Shown here piece after piece: positions 36,348 through 48,993 of a DNA stretch of 64,000 bases. The stretch is from positions 27,455,501 to 27,519,500 of the forward strand of contig NC_068975.1 in assembly GCF_016808095.1 (NCBI RefSeq), read 5' to 3'. The notes below the pieces were generated by a model. That model was given only the letters and a program-made list of their open reading frames with translations, was not told the DNA's origin and did not search any database. The translations under genes and the position numbers were made by a program. Numbering within the stretch: position 1 is the stretch's first letter; the number at the start of each line of letters is the position of its first letter. Source of the DNA: Vigna angularis. Taxonomy: Eukaryota; Streptophyta; Magnoliopsida; Fabales; Fabaceae.

Positions 36348-38648
36348 ATGTTCAAGACAATGAAGAAGGTGAATGCATTTTGTTTATCACACGTTGTTGT
36401 TCATCTCTCAATGCTGTGTTTGCTATGCGAATGTAATTCAAAGGCAGTTACGTATATAGTTCACATGGACAAGTCTTACATGCCCAAAGTTTTCACCTCC
36501 CAACGCCATTGGTATTCATCCACCGTTACTTCTCTGGATTCTGCCACTCAAAACGTTAACCGTAGCATTTTGTACTCTTATGAAAACGCACTTCACGGTT
36601 TCAGTGTTGCCTTATCACCAAAGCAGTTAGAGAGTCTCAAAGAAACACCAGGTTTCATCTCAGCATACAGAGACAGAGCAGCCATTCTTGACACCACCGC
36701 TTCCTACGCCTTCCTCTCTCTCAACGTCTCTCACGGCCTCTGGCCAGCTTCCAACTACGGCCAAAACGTCGTCGTTGGCGTCGTCGATTCCGGAATCTGG
36801 CCCGAGAGCGACAGCTTCAAAGACGATGGCATGGCAACTCAAACTCCTCCAAAATGGAAGGGAAAGTGCGAGGGTGGTCAACGCTTTGACCCCTCCCTCT
36901 GTAACTCCAAACTCGTAGGCGCAAGGTACTTCAACAAAGGCCTTCTCGCAGCGCAGGACGGTGATGACGACACTAAAATTGGCTCCAACTCCGTTAGAGA
37001 TAGCGTTGGACACGGGACCCACACCGCGTCCACGGTGGCGGGAAACTACGTGAGGGGCGCGTCGTATTTCGGTTACGCCAAGGGCACCGCAAGAGGAATT
37101 GCGCCACGTGCTAAAATTGCGATATACAAGGTTGCGTGGGCCCAAGGCGTGTTTGCCTCGGACATGCTCGCCGGTTTGGACCAGGCAATCGCTGACGGAG
37201 TGGACGTTATTTCCATTTCAATGGGTTTGGACATGGTGCCCTTGTACGAGGATCCCGTCGCAATCGCCGCTTTCTCTGCTTTGGAGAAAGGCGTGGTGGT
37301 TTCAGCTTCTGCAGGAAACGCAGGTCCGTCAGTGGGGTCCATACATAACGGGATTCCGTGGGTTTTAACGGTTGGAGCGAGCAACACAGAGCGCTCTTTT
37401 GGCGGCACGTTAATTCTGGGAAACGGGAAGAGATATTCCGGGTGGACTCTGTTCCCAGCAAGTGCCACGGTCAATAACCTTCCTCTGGTTTACCATAAAA
37501 ACGCTTCCGCATGTGACTCTTCTACACTGTTGTCACAAGTGGCGCGTGGCAGCGTCGTCATATGCGATTCTGTTATGGATGTTAACCAGCAGATTCAGCA
37601 AGTGTCACTCTCTGCAGTGTATGGAGCTGTGTTTATATCCAGTGATTCCACTCTCTTTGAAACGGGAAAAATGACGTTTCCGGGCCTTGTTATTAGCCCT
37701 CACCATGGTAAAAATGTGATCGAATACGCACGCGCCACTCGATCGGCTTCCGCCACCATAAAGTTTCAAGAAACGTTCGTCGGAACCAAACGGGCTCCCA
37801 CGGTGGCCAGTTACAGTTCCAGAGGCCCGTCTTGGGAGTGTCCGTGGGTATTGAAGCCTGACGTTATGGCTCCGGGGTCGTCGATTTTGGCGGCTTGGGT
37901 TCCGGATTTGCCTGCGGCCCAAATTGGCCCAAACGTGGTGTTAAATAATGAATACAATTTGATGTCTGGGACGTCGATGGCTTGTCCTCATGCTTCCGGG
38001 GTGGTGGCTCTGTTGCGGAATGCACACCCCGAGTGGAGTGCTTCGGCTGTTAGGTCCGCGTTGATAACTACGGCCAGCCCACTGGATAACTCTGGAAAGC
38101 CCATCGAAGAAAATGGAGAGCTCTCTCCACGGGCTTCTCCTCTCGCAATGGGCGCTGGCCTGATTGACCCCAACCGTGCCCTTGACCCAGGTTTGGTTTA
38201 TGACGCCACCCCTCAAGACTATGTTAACCTCCTCTGTGCCATGAATTTCACTCAGGCTCAAATCTTGACCATTACCAGATCAAAGGCCTACAATTGCTCC
38301 AGCCCATCTTACGACGTCAATTATCCCTCTTTCGTGGCATTTTCTGTTGACCTGAGTGTGACAGTGAAGAGAAAATTCCGGAGAATTGTGACGTACGTTG
38401 GAGATGGTCCGGCTGCTTACACGGCACGTGTGAGCTCGTCTAATGGCACGCAAATCTCAGTTTCTCCCAATAGGTTGGTCTTCAAGGCAAAATATGAGAA
38501 ACGGAAATTCAGTTTGACGTTGAAGTCTGAAATGAAGAAGGAAAATGCAATGGCTTTTGGTTCATTAGAATGGGTCGAAGAAACAGGAAGGCACGTTGTT
38601 CGGAGTCCCCTTGTGGTTGTACCCACCAACTTTGTCTTTAACCCCTAA
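36348..38648 (+). CDS. Subtilisin-like serine protease, SBT1 group (SBT1.9-like), intronless
   Basis: A secreted subtilase (peptidase family S8) expected in the apoplast. The uninterrupted 766-residue frame matches the family's usual length of about 750-780. Order: signal peptide about 10-33; I9 propeptide about 35-112 (TYIVHMDKSYMPKVF, ILYSYENALHGFSVAL); catalytic domain beginning near 117 (TTASYAFLSL) with Asp147 (VVDSGIWPES), His222 (GHGTHTAS), oxyanion Asn324 (SASAGNAGPS) and Ser543 (GTSMACPH). A protease-associated domain is inserted at about 360-475, and the C-terminal fibronectin-III-like domain runs from about 650 (NYPSF). All catalytic residues are present. Lack of introns is common in plant subtilases. 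Two in-frame ATGs (36348 and 36360) precede the signal peptide and either may be used. The substrate is unknown. Confidence 0.96.
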   Translation: MFKTMKKVNAFCLSHVVVHLSMLCLLCECNSKAVTYIVHMDKSYMPKVFTSQRHWYSSTVTSLDSATQNVNRSILYSYENALHGFSVALSPKQLESLKETPGFISAYRDRAAILDTTASYAFLSLNVSHGLWPASNYGQNVVVGVVDSGIWPESDSFKDDGMATQTPPKWKGKCEGGQRFDPSLCNSKLVGARYFNKGLLAAQDGDDDTKIGSNSVRDSVGHGTHTASTVAGNYVRGASYFGYAKGTARGIAPRAKIAIYKVAWAQGVFASDMLAGLDQAIADGVDVISISMGLDMVPLYEDPVAIAAFSALEKGVVVSASAGNAGPSVGSIHNGIPWVLTVGASNTERSFGGTLILGNGKRYSGWTLFPASATVNNLPLVYHKNASACDSSTLLSQVARGSVVICDSVMDVNQQIQQVSLSAVYGAVFISSDSTLFETGKMTFPGLVISPHHGKNVIEYARATRSASATIKFQETFVGTKRAPTVASYSSRGPSWECPWVLKPDVMAPGSSILAAWVPDLPAAQIGPNVVLNNEYNLMSGTSMACPHASGVVALLRNAHPEWSASAVRSALITTASPLDNSGKPIEENGELSPRASPLAMGAGLIDPNRALDPGLVYDATPQDYVNLLCAMNFTQAQILTITRSKAYNCSSPSYDVNYPSFVAFSVDLSVTVKRKFRRIVTYVGDGPAAYTARVSSSNGTQISVSPNRLVFKAKYEKRKFSLTLKSEMKKENAMAFGSLEWVEETGRHVVRSPLVVVPTNFVFNP

Positions 38649-39139
38649 ACTGGGATTTAACCTCACCTTCTATTTCACTTATCAATATCCTTTTTTTCCT
38701 ACTTATCTTAATCTACTCTTCTCTTCAATCTTTACGTTCTAATAATATCAACATATCATTGATTATCTTTTTTAGCTGCTTATTATCCTACTCTGCAACG
38801 CTTTAATCAAACCTTTTTTTTGGTTCCTTTCCCAACTAATCTCTATACATCAAATTATACTCAATTCATTCCTTATAAGTAGATTCTTAGTTTACGTAAG
38901 AAATCTGAATAAAGACATATGATGTATATGAACCTGCAATCGTATTATTATTGTATATACAACTTATATACAGAATACTCGAGTTTCAAACTCAACCCAT
39001 TACAACACCCAATTAAAGCCCTATTGGTCCATACCAGTAGATTTCAGCACCGCATGGCCAATTTGGAGAAATTCAAAGTTTACCCTGCCATTCATTATTT
39101 ACTGCAAAACTTTTTGAAGAGAACTTGAGCAACAAGACA
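38649..39139. other. Short intergenic gap between convergent subtilase and DUF2358 genes
   Basis: This holds the two 3' flanks. Nothing else is apparent. Confidence 0.6.
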
Positions 39140-40141
39140 TCAAGTTCTCTTTGTAGACGACGATGTTTCAAAATAAGTTGGTCTTGGAGTAGAGGGGCAG
39201 CATATAGACTGAAGCAAGTCTTCCACACGCAGCACTTTAAATTTAGGACGTGTATTGGGAGCAACATTGTCAACACGGTGTTGGAAAATCTTGCCATTCT
39301 TGTCAAGTTTATACTCCGAGGTTCCATCGAACCTCCCACGATTCTCCCATGGACCTCGTGAGATTCCATGAACAGTCCACCGAACCATAATGACATTCTC
39401 AGCAGGCTGCCACACGCTGGATAAGTCAATCCACAAAGCCTTGAAAAACATCCTGCCATGAAATCGTAGAGCCCAGAAGATTGATTTGTAACTCTCGATG
39501 CCAACGAACGTGTTCAAAGGATCTTTGAGTACAATATCATCCCTGAATGAAAGAAGCAGATATGTTAGTAGACACAGCAAAATTGAATTTGCATATGGTC
39601 AGAAAACTTCCAAATTCCAATAAACAAAGAAAGCAGCTAAAACAACAACTACTACACAAAATAAACACCATATAAAATAAATGTTTGGTTACATTTTTGG
39701 TCCTCGAGTATTATAATTGTACGTAAGACAATGAAAAATCACAAGTACAACTATGTCTGAAATAAAATAAAATTGAGAAAAGAAAAGAAAGGGAAACTGG
39801 AACCTATAGATGTCGAAGGATAGTTCTCTGTGGAAGAGGGCAGGGAAGTCCTCCCTGAGAGCCCGAAGAGCATGCCCCAAATTCACGTAATATTCTTGCT
39901 TTTCTTTTTCTTCTTCCTCTTTGCTTCCTCTCTTCACTGGAGCCGAAAAATAGCTGTACGAACTAAAATTCTGATCCAAACTCAAACACCCATAATCGTT
40001 AACTTTGCAACTCACTTTTAACCCAATTGTCTTGCCCTTTGTGAGCGGTTTGAAGTTGTAGAGCTTACTGGGTCTAGGGTTAAGGTAGTGCACTATTTTC
40101 CGGACCAAGAACGGTTCCGAGCAATGGATGAGAAGAGACAT
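39140..40141 (-). CDS. DUF2358 family protein, probable plastid targeting
   Basis: The function is not established. The family has an NTF2-like fold and is conserved in plants, usually predicted as chloroplast proteins. Two coding exons on the minus strand, 39804-40141 and 39140-39542, join in phase (AG/G) to give 246 residues. The first 60 or so residues are basic and Ser-rich with no acidic clusters, as in a transit peptide, followed by a KRGSKEEEEKEKQEYY linker. The DUF2358 domain covers about 85-225: LRALREDFPALFHRELSFDI, KDPLNTFVGIESYKSIFW, WTVHGISRGPW, GRFDGTSEYKLDKNGKI and HRVDN. The motifs are complete. The intron is 261 nt with GT-AG ends. ATG 40141 is the first Met in a GC-richer block and gives the expected transit peptide. 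Confidence 0.9.
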
Positions 40142-40965
40142 GGTGATGGGTGGGATTTTTGCGATGAAAGTGAAAGAATAAAATGTGGTTCTGCATGAGA
40201 AGAAAAGAAAAAGGGAATGGAAAGAAAAAAAACAAGATTAGATGTATGGAGTTATTAAGTGGGAAAAGAGTGTGATTGGTTGGATTTGGATTTTCTTTCT
40301 ACTTTGCCTTCGGCTATTTTCCTCAAATAAAAAGATCCAAAAATGTCACCTTGTGGCGTGGGTTACAGAGAAATAACCCAAGAAAGAGAGGGTGGAGATA
40401 AAGACTCGGACGACAGAATAATCCTTTAGGAAAGATTGGAATCTTTGGGTTGGGTGCCGTGGCTTTAGTTCAGAGCATATTCCATCCTTCTTTTTCTTAT
40501 TCTTCTTTTCATTTTATGTATTTGTGTACTAGTTTAAAAGAGAGTTGAATTTGATCTTAGAGAATAAAGAAATTATAATGGTTTATAAAAAATTAAATTT
40601 GAGATAATCTTTTTTTACTAAAATAATGTCTTTTATAGTAACTTATAAGGTGAGATAAAAGGGTGTTTATAACTCAGGAGGAGTGTAGATTTAAAAATGG
40701 AATAACAGAGCCAAGGGCATGAATGTCTTTGGAAAATTGTTGTTTCCCTTACAACAAAGAACACAATAATTCTTAATTAATTATTTGTGTTGGGTAATTT
40801 TCAGATGCAATGAAATGAGTAACATGTTGTCTTTGGAATTTGACTGTCTTGTCTTCTTCCTTCTCACTCACTCTCTCTTCAGTTCTTGAATTTGATCCAC
40901 CTTTGTTGTTTTTTTCTCACCGAACCAAACAAATACTTAACTACCATTAGTGTTGTAGCTTTTTG

Positions 40966-43900
40966 ATGGAACGTTGCGCCATGACAATGGACGTGGTTTC
41001 CATGGAGCACAGCAAGAGCTTCATCTTCGCCTTGCAGGTCATCAGATCTATCACTATTCTCACTTACTAAACTACATTACCGTCCATGTTTCAATTCTTT
41101 CTCTTGCGTTCATATTCATAACCACAAACCTCATTATCATATTACATTTGGAACCTCTAATCTCTCCACAAAGAATTAATCCCTATTCTAATTTCTGGGT
41201 GCTGATCCTCCTGATACTATCATTTCAGGAACTTAAGAATCTGAGGCCTCAACTCTATTCTGCTGCCGAGTACTGCGAGAAATCATATCTCCATAGTGAT
41301 AAAAAACAAGTGTAAGGGTACTTTTTGTTAAGGGCTATTTTAGTTTGTTGCTCTGGAATGCATACATACCTTATTTTTACAATTAGTGATTTCGCTGGGT
41401 CCTAATTACTTGCATGCCTGTCAGTGTTATGGCTGAAATTTTCTACTCATATTTGTGCATTAAAGTTTTAAACAAATGCCAGATGTGTGTTTTGCTTTAT
41501 GTGGGAATTGTGGATGGATAATGGATATAACAAAATGCTGTAAACAAGAAAACAATCTTTAAATTGAGACTACTTAGAAAATTAATTCGATTATTTCTGA
41601 TAACAAATTTTAAATGGTTTAAAGTGGACGCCTAATAAACATTGGCTAAGACTTGTTACTGCTTATAAGTAATTTCTATCGATCTCTGATCTGACTGTAG
41701 TATTTGCGTTATTGTATATACGCAGAAGAACTTGTAATGATTCTTAAAATGTATGGTTGTGTCTGGATAGTGAAATTGAGAGAATGGATACCATGGCATA
41801 GGACTACTTGTAATGTAACCGAGAATTTTTGTCGCTAGTTAAATTTGTGTCTGCTAGCTGATTATTCTTCTATATTCGAACTGCGTGGATTAACCCAGAC
41901 AAACTCCATTTTATTTTATTTCTGCAACAGGGTACTTGACAACCTGAAAGATTATGCAGTAAGAGCTCTTATTAATGCTGTCGATCATCTGGGAACTGTT
42001 GCTTACAAGTTAACCGACCTTCTTGAGCAGCAAACCTTTGACGTATCCACCATGGACTTGAAGGTCTCTACGTTGAATCAGGTAATTACAAATATTTTTT
42101 ACAATTTCGAAATACATAAATTCCATTTGGATTTGAAGTGAGATATTTGCAAAATTGCAGAAGCTTCTTACATGTCATGTTTACACTGATAGAGAGGGCC
42201 TTCGGCAACAGCAGTTGTTAGCTTTCGTTCCCAGACATCATAAGCACTACATTTTGCCAAGTAGGCCTAACTGTTTGTTTTTCTTCCAGAATTAACTATT
42301 CACTCTACAGATTTTCTTTTACTTATGATTCTTGTTTTGCGCTTAACAACACAAGCTAGATTCTGTGAATAAAAAGGTACATTTCAGCTCACACAGACAG
42401 ATTAATTCAAGACAAAATCTATCTCGAACCAGAACTCGTCTTCCTTCTTCAGGTCTGTTATTGGGAAAATGTCCCTTCTGGAGCTTTCTGTTTTGATGTA
42501 TGTTCTCCGCCTTTCTCCTTTTCTCCTTCAACTGAATATGTATTATGATTGTACCTAGGTACCCCTATTTCAAAAACTCTTTCATGGCATTTAGCATCAG
42601 AAACTAAGTCTACCTTAAAAAAAACGACTTCCCGCACTTCCAAAAAGTAAGCTTCCAATTTTGGGCTGTGTAGGCTCGTTGCTTTATTTGCTATTCACTC
42701 CATTAATGGCATTACAGTGGCACAAGACACAGTGCTTTTTCACTATTTTAACACATCCATTTTTGCAGCCCCAAGGACTCCAAATTTTCTGCCAAGACCT
42801 CTGGAGTTTTCCACCTTCTAGGTATGCTGAATAGCTGTATCCTTTGGAGCACATAATTCAGTTACAGTGAGCAAGCAATGGTTATGTTTTCCATGTTTAA
42901 ATACATTAGCTCCTCACAGTTCCTAGTTCCGTGCCTGTAGATAGTGAAGAGCGTAGATGGATGAAACCCTCAGCAGCACAACTCCACTTATCAAATGGAA
43001 CTCTTACTTCTAGAGCTGCCACCCAAACTTTTGGTGTCACAGACGAGGTAACTTTGCTTTCATCAGGAAGTTCAAATGCATGGTAGTGGGGTGCCATATT
43101 TGACAGATTAGTCAAATGTGATTGATTATAATTGACCTATCTGTTGTTATTTGATCTCATGTGTTTGGAAAACTGTTTATCTTTGTTTAACACTTCAAGG
43201 CAATATCTTTGACGTAATCTGTCAGGGGAGCGTAGTTTGGATTTTGCACTTGAATAAAGATTCAGATAGAAGTTCCTTTTCTAGAACAGGATAATGCTTC
43301 TAATTGATGATATGTGAGGGTATTTGACTGTTCTCATTGATAATTTTGATACATAAAAAACTAATGTACTAAGGGGAAGGGTCATTGATAATTTTGCTAG
43401 CAGCTTCATTTTGGAGTTCGTTGCATCAGTAACTTACTCACTCAATACTTTTTTACAGAATAATACTGTTTACAGATGAGTGATGTTCATGTTCCATTTT
43501 GTTCATCATACTGAGATTCATTACAGAAGTTCATCCTCAACAGTCCATTGAATTTAAAAATTTCAGCAGAATGTTGATCCAGTAAATCTGTTGATATTAC
43601 AAATTCCCAGCGAGGCTAGTATTAACAGTGATCAAACATATTGAGATGCTTTTGATTTAAAAATCAAATACTTTTCATCTGCCCATTGGGCATTTGATCC
43701 TATATTTGCCTTATCTATTTGATCTTAATTAGTTACTTCTGATGAATATGTGGTCCTTGTACAATATAATATATTTAAAGTGAGAATGGATGCAAGCCAA
43801 AATTAGTCTTTGATTGATTCATTCAAATATTAAATTGGTTTCAATATAGCATGCATAATTTATTCCAATGGAAAACGGAAACTTCTACTATTAAGATCCA

Positions 43901-44308
43901 CACCACTTGATTGAATTAGGCTTTTTCCCTTCTCTTTCAATTTTGTGGGGTTGTTTTCACAGCCACTGGGGAAAAATGTTTGTTTTTATTTGACTTCCAC
44001 AAAGCAATAGACATTCCATCAACCAATGTATCAGTACCTGAAATTGTGGAGAATATATCCCAGCTAGCTAGCTAGTTGAAAGATGATTTTTTTCTTAGTG
44101 CTTTTCTGTCATAACTTCGGCAAAGTTACTGATGATTCTGTGTATGCAGGATGTATTGAAGGGTTCCAAACCATTGACAAAATTTGGATCATTTGACGAT
44201 CGAAATGGACGTGAGGCTGCCCAAGTTCACAGCCGCAGTAAAAGTGTGCTATCTACTCTCTTTATCAAGCAAAAGGCGCCTAAGTTGAAGGCCGGTTCTG
44301 TGTTATGA
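40966..44308 (+). CDS. ABIL: ABI-like protein, WAVE/SCAR complex subunit (9 exons)
   Basis: Plant homologue of Abl-interactor, a subunit of the SCAR/WAVE complex that activates ARP2/3 for branched actin in growing cells. Exons are 40966-41037, 41229-41311, 41931-42081, 42161-42260, 42360-42452, 42559-42646, 42769-42821, 42941-43047 and 44150-44308. All introns are GT-AG and all phases fit, giving 301 residues, the normal family length. The N-terminal helical region holds MEHSKSFIFALQELKNLRPQ, AAEYCEKSY and LKDYAVRALINAVDHLGTVA, the HHR region used for complex assembly. The middle contains SKTLSWHLASETKS and SAKTSGVFHLL. The conserved C-terminus carries KPLTKFGSFD, then SRSKSVLSTLFIKQKAPKLK. 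The last intron is long (1102 nt). Which ABIL paralogue it is (1 to 4) cannot be decided by eye. Confidence 0.93.
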
Positions 44309-44578
44309 TACCTCTCATGACAAACTATGTCAGTTTCTTTCTTTTTTAGATAAAAGAGAATTAAGAAAACAACTTTGGCATACCCAAATGCTTAATTCTC
44401 TTCTTTCACCCTGCGTCTACTAATAAAAAGAATTACCTTAGTCCATGTTTTCCAGTTATAGTCTGTGAATAATCTCTGAATAATGACAATATATCGCAGT
44501 AGCCGTTTTTTTTTCATGTCTGCAATTTGTTATTAATCAGAGCCACCACAAAAAAAATATTAGACGACCCCCAAAATT

Positions 44579-44585
44579 AAAAAAA
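44579..44585 (-). terminator. Pol III terminator of tRNA-Gly
   Basis: A run of seven T on the minus strand begins two bases after the 3' end of the tRNA gene, as RNA polymerase III requires. Confidence 0.75.
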
Positions 44586-44587
44586 CT

Positions 44588-44659
44588 TGCGTTTGCCGGG
44601 AGTCGAACCCGGGTCTATTGCTTGGAAGGCAATTATCCTAACCGTTGGACTACAAACGC
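44588..44659 (-). tRNA. tRNA-Gly(UCC): tRNA-Gly, anticodon UCC
   Basis: Reading the minus strand, the 72-nt gene starts GCGTTTGTAGTCC and ends CAAACGC plus discriminator A; the acceptor stem pairs 7 of 7. The A box is TAGTCCAACGG and the B box GGTTCGACTCC. The anticodon loop is CTTCCAA between TTGC and GCAA stems, so the anticodon is UCC (reads GGA and GGG). There is no intron and the CCA is not encoded, as normal for a nuclear plant tRNA. Confidence 0.97.
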
Positions 44660-45055
44660 TTGCTGTTGCTAAAGCTATCTAGAACATTATTATATAGATA
44701 TAATTAAAATTGCGTACATATGATATAATGTATTATATTGTTTAATGTTAATCACAGATTCATGCATCCTAACTAAGTAATTAATTTTTTATGCATAACT
44801 AAATTTTATTCGGTCTTCAACTTGAGCAAAATAGATCTAAACATGGCAAATGGAACTTTTCTACAATGAAATTGAATCAACACAATTTTACAGACTAGCA
44901 ACATTACGTGCATGGTTTCAAACTGAATGAGCTTTTTCAAGCATGATCAACACCTTCTACCTCCTTTATTTGGATATCTTTTCATTACTTTTACATGGAA
45001 ACAGAATTCAACACAAGTGAAGGACCTAAAGTTGAAAGTTGGTTTTGTTCAAACC
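44660..45055. other. Gap between tRNA-Gly and the chitinase gene
   Basis: AT-rich DNA holding the upstream flank of the tRNA and the 3' flank of the chitinase gene. Nothing else is seen. Confidence 0.6.
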
Positions 45056-46033
<978 letters not shown>

Positions 46034-47012
46034 TCACGTACCATGCAGTTACGCTATCATTGCATACAAATCCATAATCTATTTAACGTCTTGGACCTAA
46101 TTTATTTCTTTTATTGTATTTATGCATTTTTTTTTTCAAATTAATTGTTGTTTTAACAGTATATAAAAACAAATTACCAGTGTGCTGGGTTAGCGTCGTT
46201 GTCTCAAACAATGTGTCGGCAAGTGCCACGACGTGACGGAAGACAAAGATTAAGGGCAAAACAAGTTAAAGTAATGTTCATTTGTCTAAATCTCGTTTTA
46301 CATCGAATCTTTACATTTTAATAGCATTTCTTCGTATATCAACAATTCTTAGTTTTATATCAAAGGTTACAGGCAGGGGATTGTTGTATTCTTTTGTAAG
46401 GAAAGATATGAGAAAAATGGTGATGATAGATTTGGATGAATTTGAAGAAGTTTATGTTTTTAATAAGAGATAATTAATAAGATTAACTTGTTGGAAGATA
46501 CAACATGATTTATGATTAATTAAAATGAAGTCCTTTTATTCATATAAATTTGTAATCTATTCTAACGATATTGTGTTCACACATTCCCATAATACGTCTT
46601 GTATGGGGTAGTGAACAGAGAGAGTCGTAGCACTTTCTGAATAAGTTGTCATTTAAAATGTTCATACTTGTTAACAATTTAGAAATTTGCATTATAATAT
46701 ATTGAGATAAAGGGGTCCCAAGAATTATATTGTATTTCTCATTAAGGATGGCGGTCTAATGTTCAATAACTGTAATTTGACGATTAACAATGACAAAAAT
46801 TCATCTATCAAGATCATTTGTTTCCTCATGTAAGTCCCTTATTGTCAAATTCATTTAAGTTGAAGACATATAAGACAAAATCAAAATAAAAATTGTTAAG
46901 ACATCATACAAGATGAAATTAAATAAATTCATTGAAAGCTTTTTTAGAATCACCTCGTATAACCTATTCAACGCTTCATGTGACACAACACACAAATGAA
47001 AACTTTAGAATT

Positions 47013-47130
47013 GATTCCAAGCATGAGAGAACAAATTCCAACACCCTGAAATCGAATCCAAACAAAATAGAACAGATTCCAAGACCCTGGAATCGATTCC
47101 AAACAAAAGAGAACATACTCTATTCTTGTT
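47013..47130. repeat. 41-bp tandem repeat, about 2.5 copies
   Basis: Units start at about 47013, 47054 and 47095 with GATTCCAA or GAATCCAAAC, each containing AGAGAACA- or TAGAACAGATTCC-like sequence. The palindrome GGAATCGATTCC lies at the last junction. It does not code. Confidence 0.75.
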
Positions 47131-47564
47131 GGAAGCGGTTTCAAGTTTTCACAAATCTAGTTCCAAGTCTTTACAGATCTAGTTTCAAGCATGTGTATGC
47201 ATGTCATTCGACCTATATCCATGAACTATGATGTGAATCCAATTAGGCTGTTATGATAAATGGATATGTATGTTTTGAAGTATCAAACTACTATGTTGTT
47301 TGTTGTGCTGTTTTTCTTCTTGTTGAGCTTCTATTTCACAGGGTTGGTATGATGTCAAACTTCTATGCATCTCTCTTATATTTTTTTTAGGAATCTCACA
47401 TGTGCATGTGAAAAATAAAAGTGGTGCATGTGAAAAATAACAGTGTTGGTGGACATGTGAAAATAAAGTAATAAGGATATTTATGTAAAAACATTATATT
47501 CACTCTCAAATCTCTTCATGGTAGTGTGATGTCAAATTCACATCTATCTCACAAATCATCTTAT

Positions 47565-47690
47565 TTCATTGTTTGTTGGAAGTCTCACGTCAACTAGAGA
47601 TAAGGTCAAATTATAATATATAAGTCGGGTGCAAATCTCACCATACAAGTCAGTTTTGTGGGGTTGAGTTAGACTTAAAAATCACTTTCT
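47565..47690. mobile_element. Fragment of a common legume retroelement-type repeat
   Basis: AAGTCTCACGTCAACTAGAG, then AAGTCGGGTGCAAATCTCAC and GTTTTGTGGGGTTGAGTTAG, follow the order of a dispersed repeat familiar from legume intergenic DNA and often seen in LTRs. Only this fragment is visible. The assignment is from memory of the pattern, not from a search. Confidence 0.45.
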
Positions 47691-48993
47691 AATATTGTTT
47701 TCTTATCTCTAAAAAAATGTGAAAAGTCTCCAAATCAACACTTCTTCCAAAACAACACCACAACAATATCATGTTATTATTATCTATTGTAATTCATTTA
47801 TATATATATATATATATTTAATTAATTGTGCATGAAAACTATACACACTCAAATTGATAAAAAAAAATAGAAAAACAAAAACTCAACTTTAAATATTTTA
47901 TCCAAATTCTTATCATCATTCATCTTTATATAACCACAACGTGCATTACGATAAAAAGAGATGTAATCCGAGACTTGCACATTGTAATAATTATATTTAA
48001 GTAGGTTCGTTAGTTTAGAAGACAAGAACGTAGAAAGAAGAATAACTTACAAGATTCGAAAACAAATGTATAATGTCACATAAAAAAAGGAAAATAATAG
48101 TATAATTCTTGTCCACTCTATATATCTTTGTACCCAAAATATGCGTTAGCTTAGCTTGGGAGAAAATAACCAGTTATTGTCTCTAACAGGTTTTGATATG
48201 ATTTAATTTTATTTGACTATTACAGTTTTCCGCTCTATTATACAGGTGATGTTGATTTTATGTATATTTTAAATTTTAAAATTGTATTATTTATGTAATT
48301 GAATTGATATGTTTTATATTATTAAGTCTGTCTTCAAGTTTTACATGTTTTAAAAATTGTAGCATGTCACGCTATTCAGTAAGACAAATGAAACAACGGG
48401 TTTAACTATTTTCGTCACTACTTCGTTCTCTGTAAGAATGAGTTTAAAAGATATAAGTAGAATTTTTTTTTACTATAATCTATTTACTCTTGCTATCTTT
48501 TAAAAGAATGATGAGAATAAGATGGATATGTTTGTTTCACACTTATAAATTATTTTCTTTGAGAACTTTGAGAGAAGAGTGTGATTTTTTTATATATAAA
48601 AGAACAATTTAAAAGTCATTTATATATATATATATATATATTTTAATGTGAGTTGGAAATAAATATTAAAGTGACTTAGAAAAAGAGACCCAAAAATCTT
48701 CCTAGAAATAGGGCTTACAATAGTTGGGAGTGTCAAACCAATGTGAATTTTGATTAAATATGGTAAGACTTAATACTTTTAGCAAAAGATTATTTACTTT
48801 GAAAAAAATAAAAAGAATGCTAATGCATTATCATCATCGATCAAAAACATGGTGAACCTCTCCACTCTTATTGTCTACATTTATAAATCATTTTAACTAT
48901 TTTGGATTTATTAAAAGAAATAAGATGAAATTAAAATGAAAAACAATTGTAATGGAACGTGATCAAACCAATTGTAACACTTCGCTTTAAGAT

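Noticed and set aside
36660..37922. Antisense frames of 133 to 161 codons inside the subtilase
   Set aside because: They are shadow frames of the GC-rich subtilase exon, which has all catalytic residues on the plus strand.
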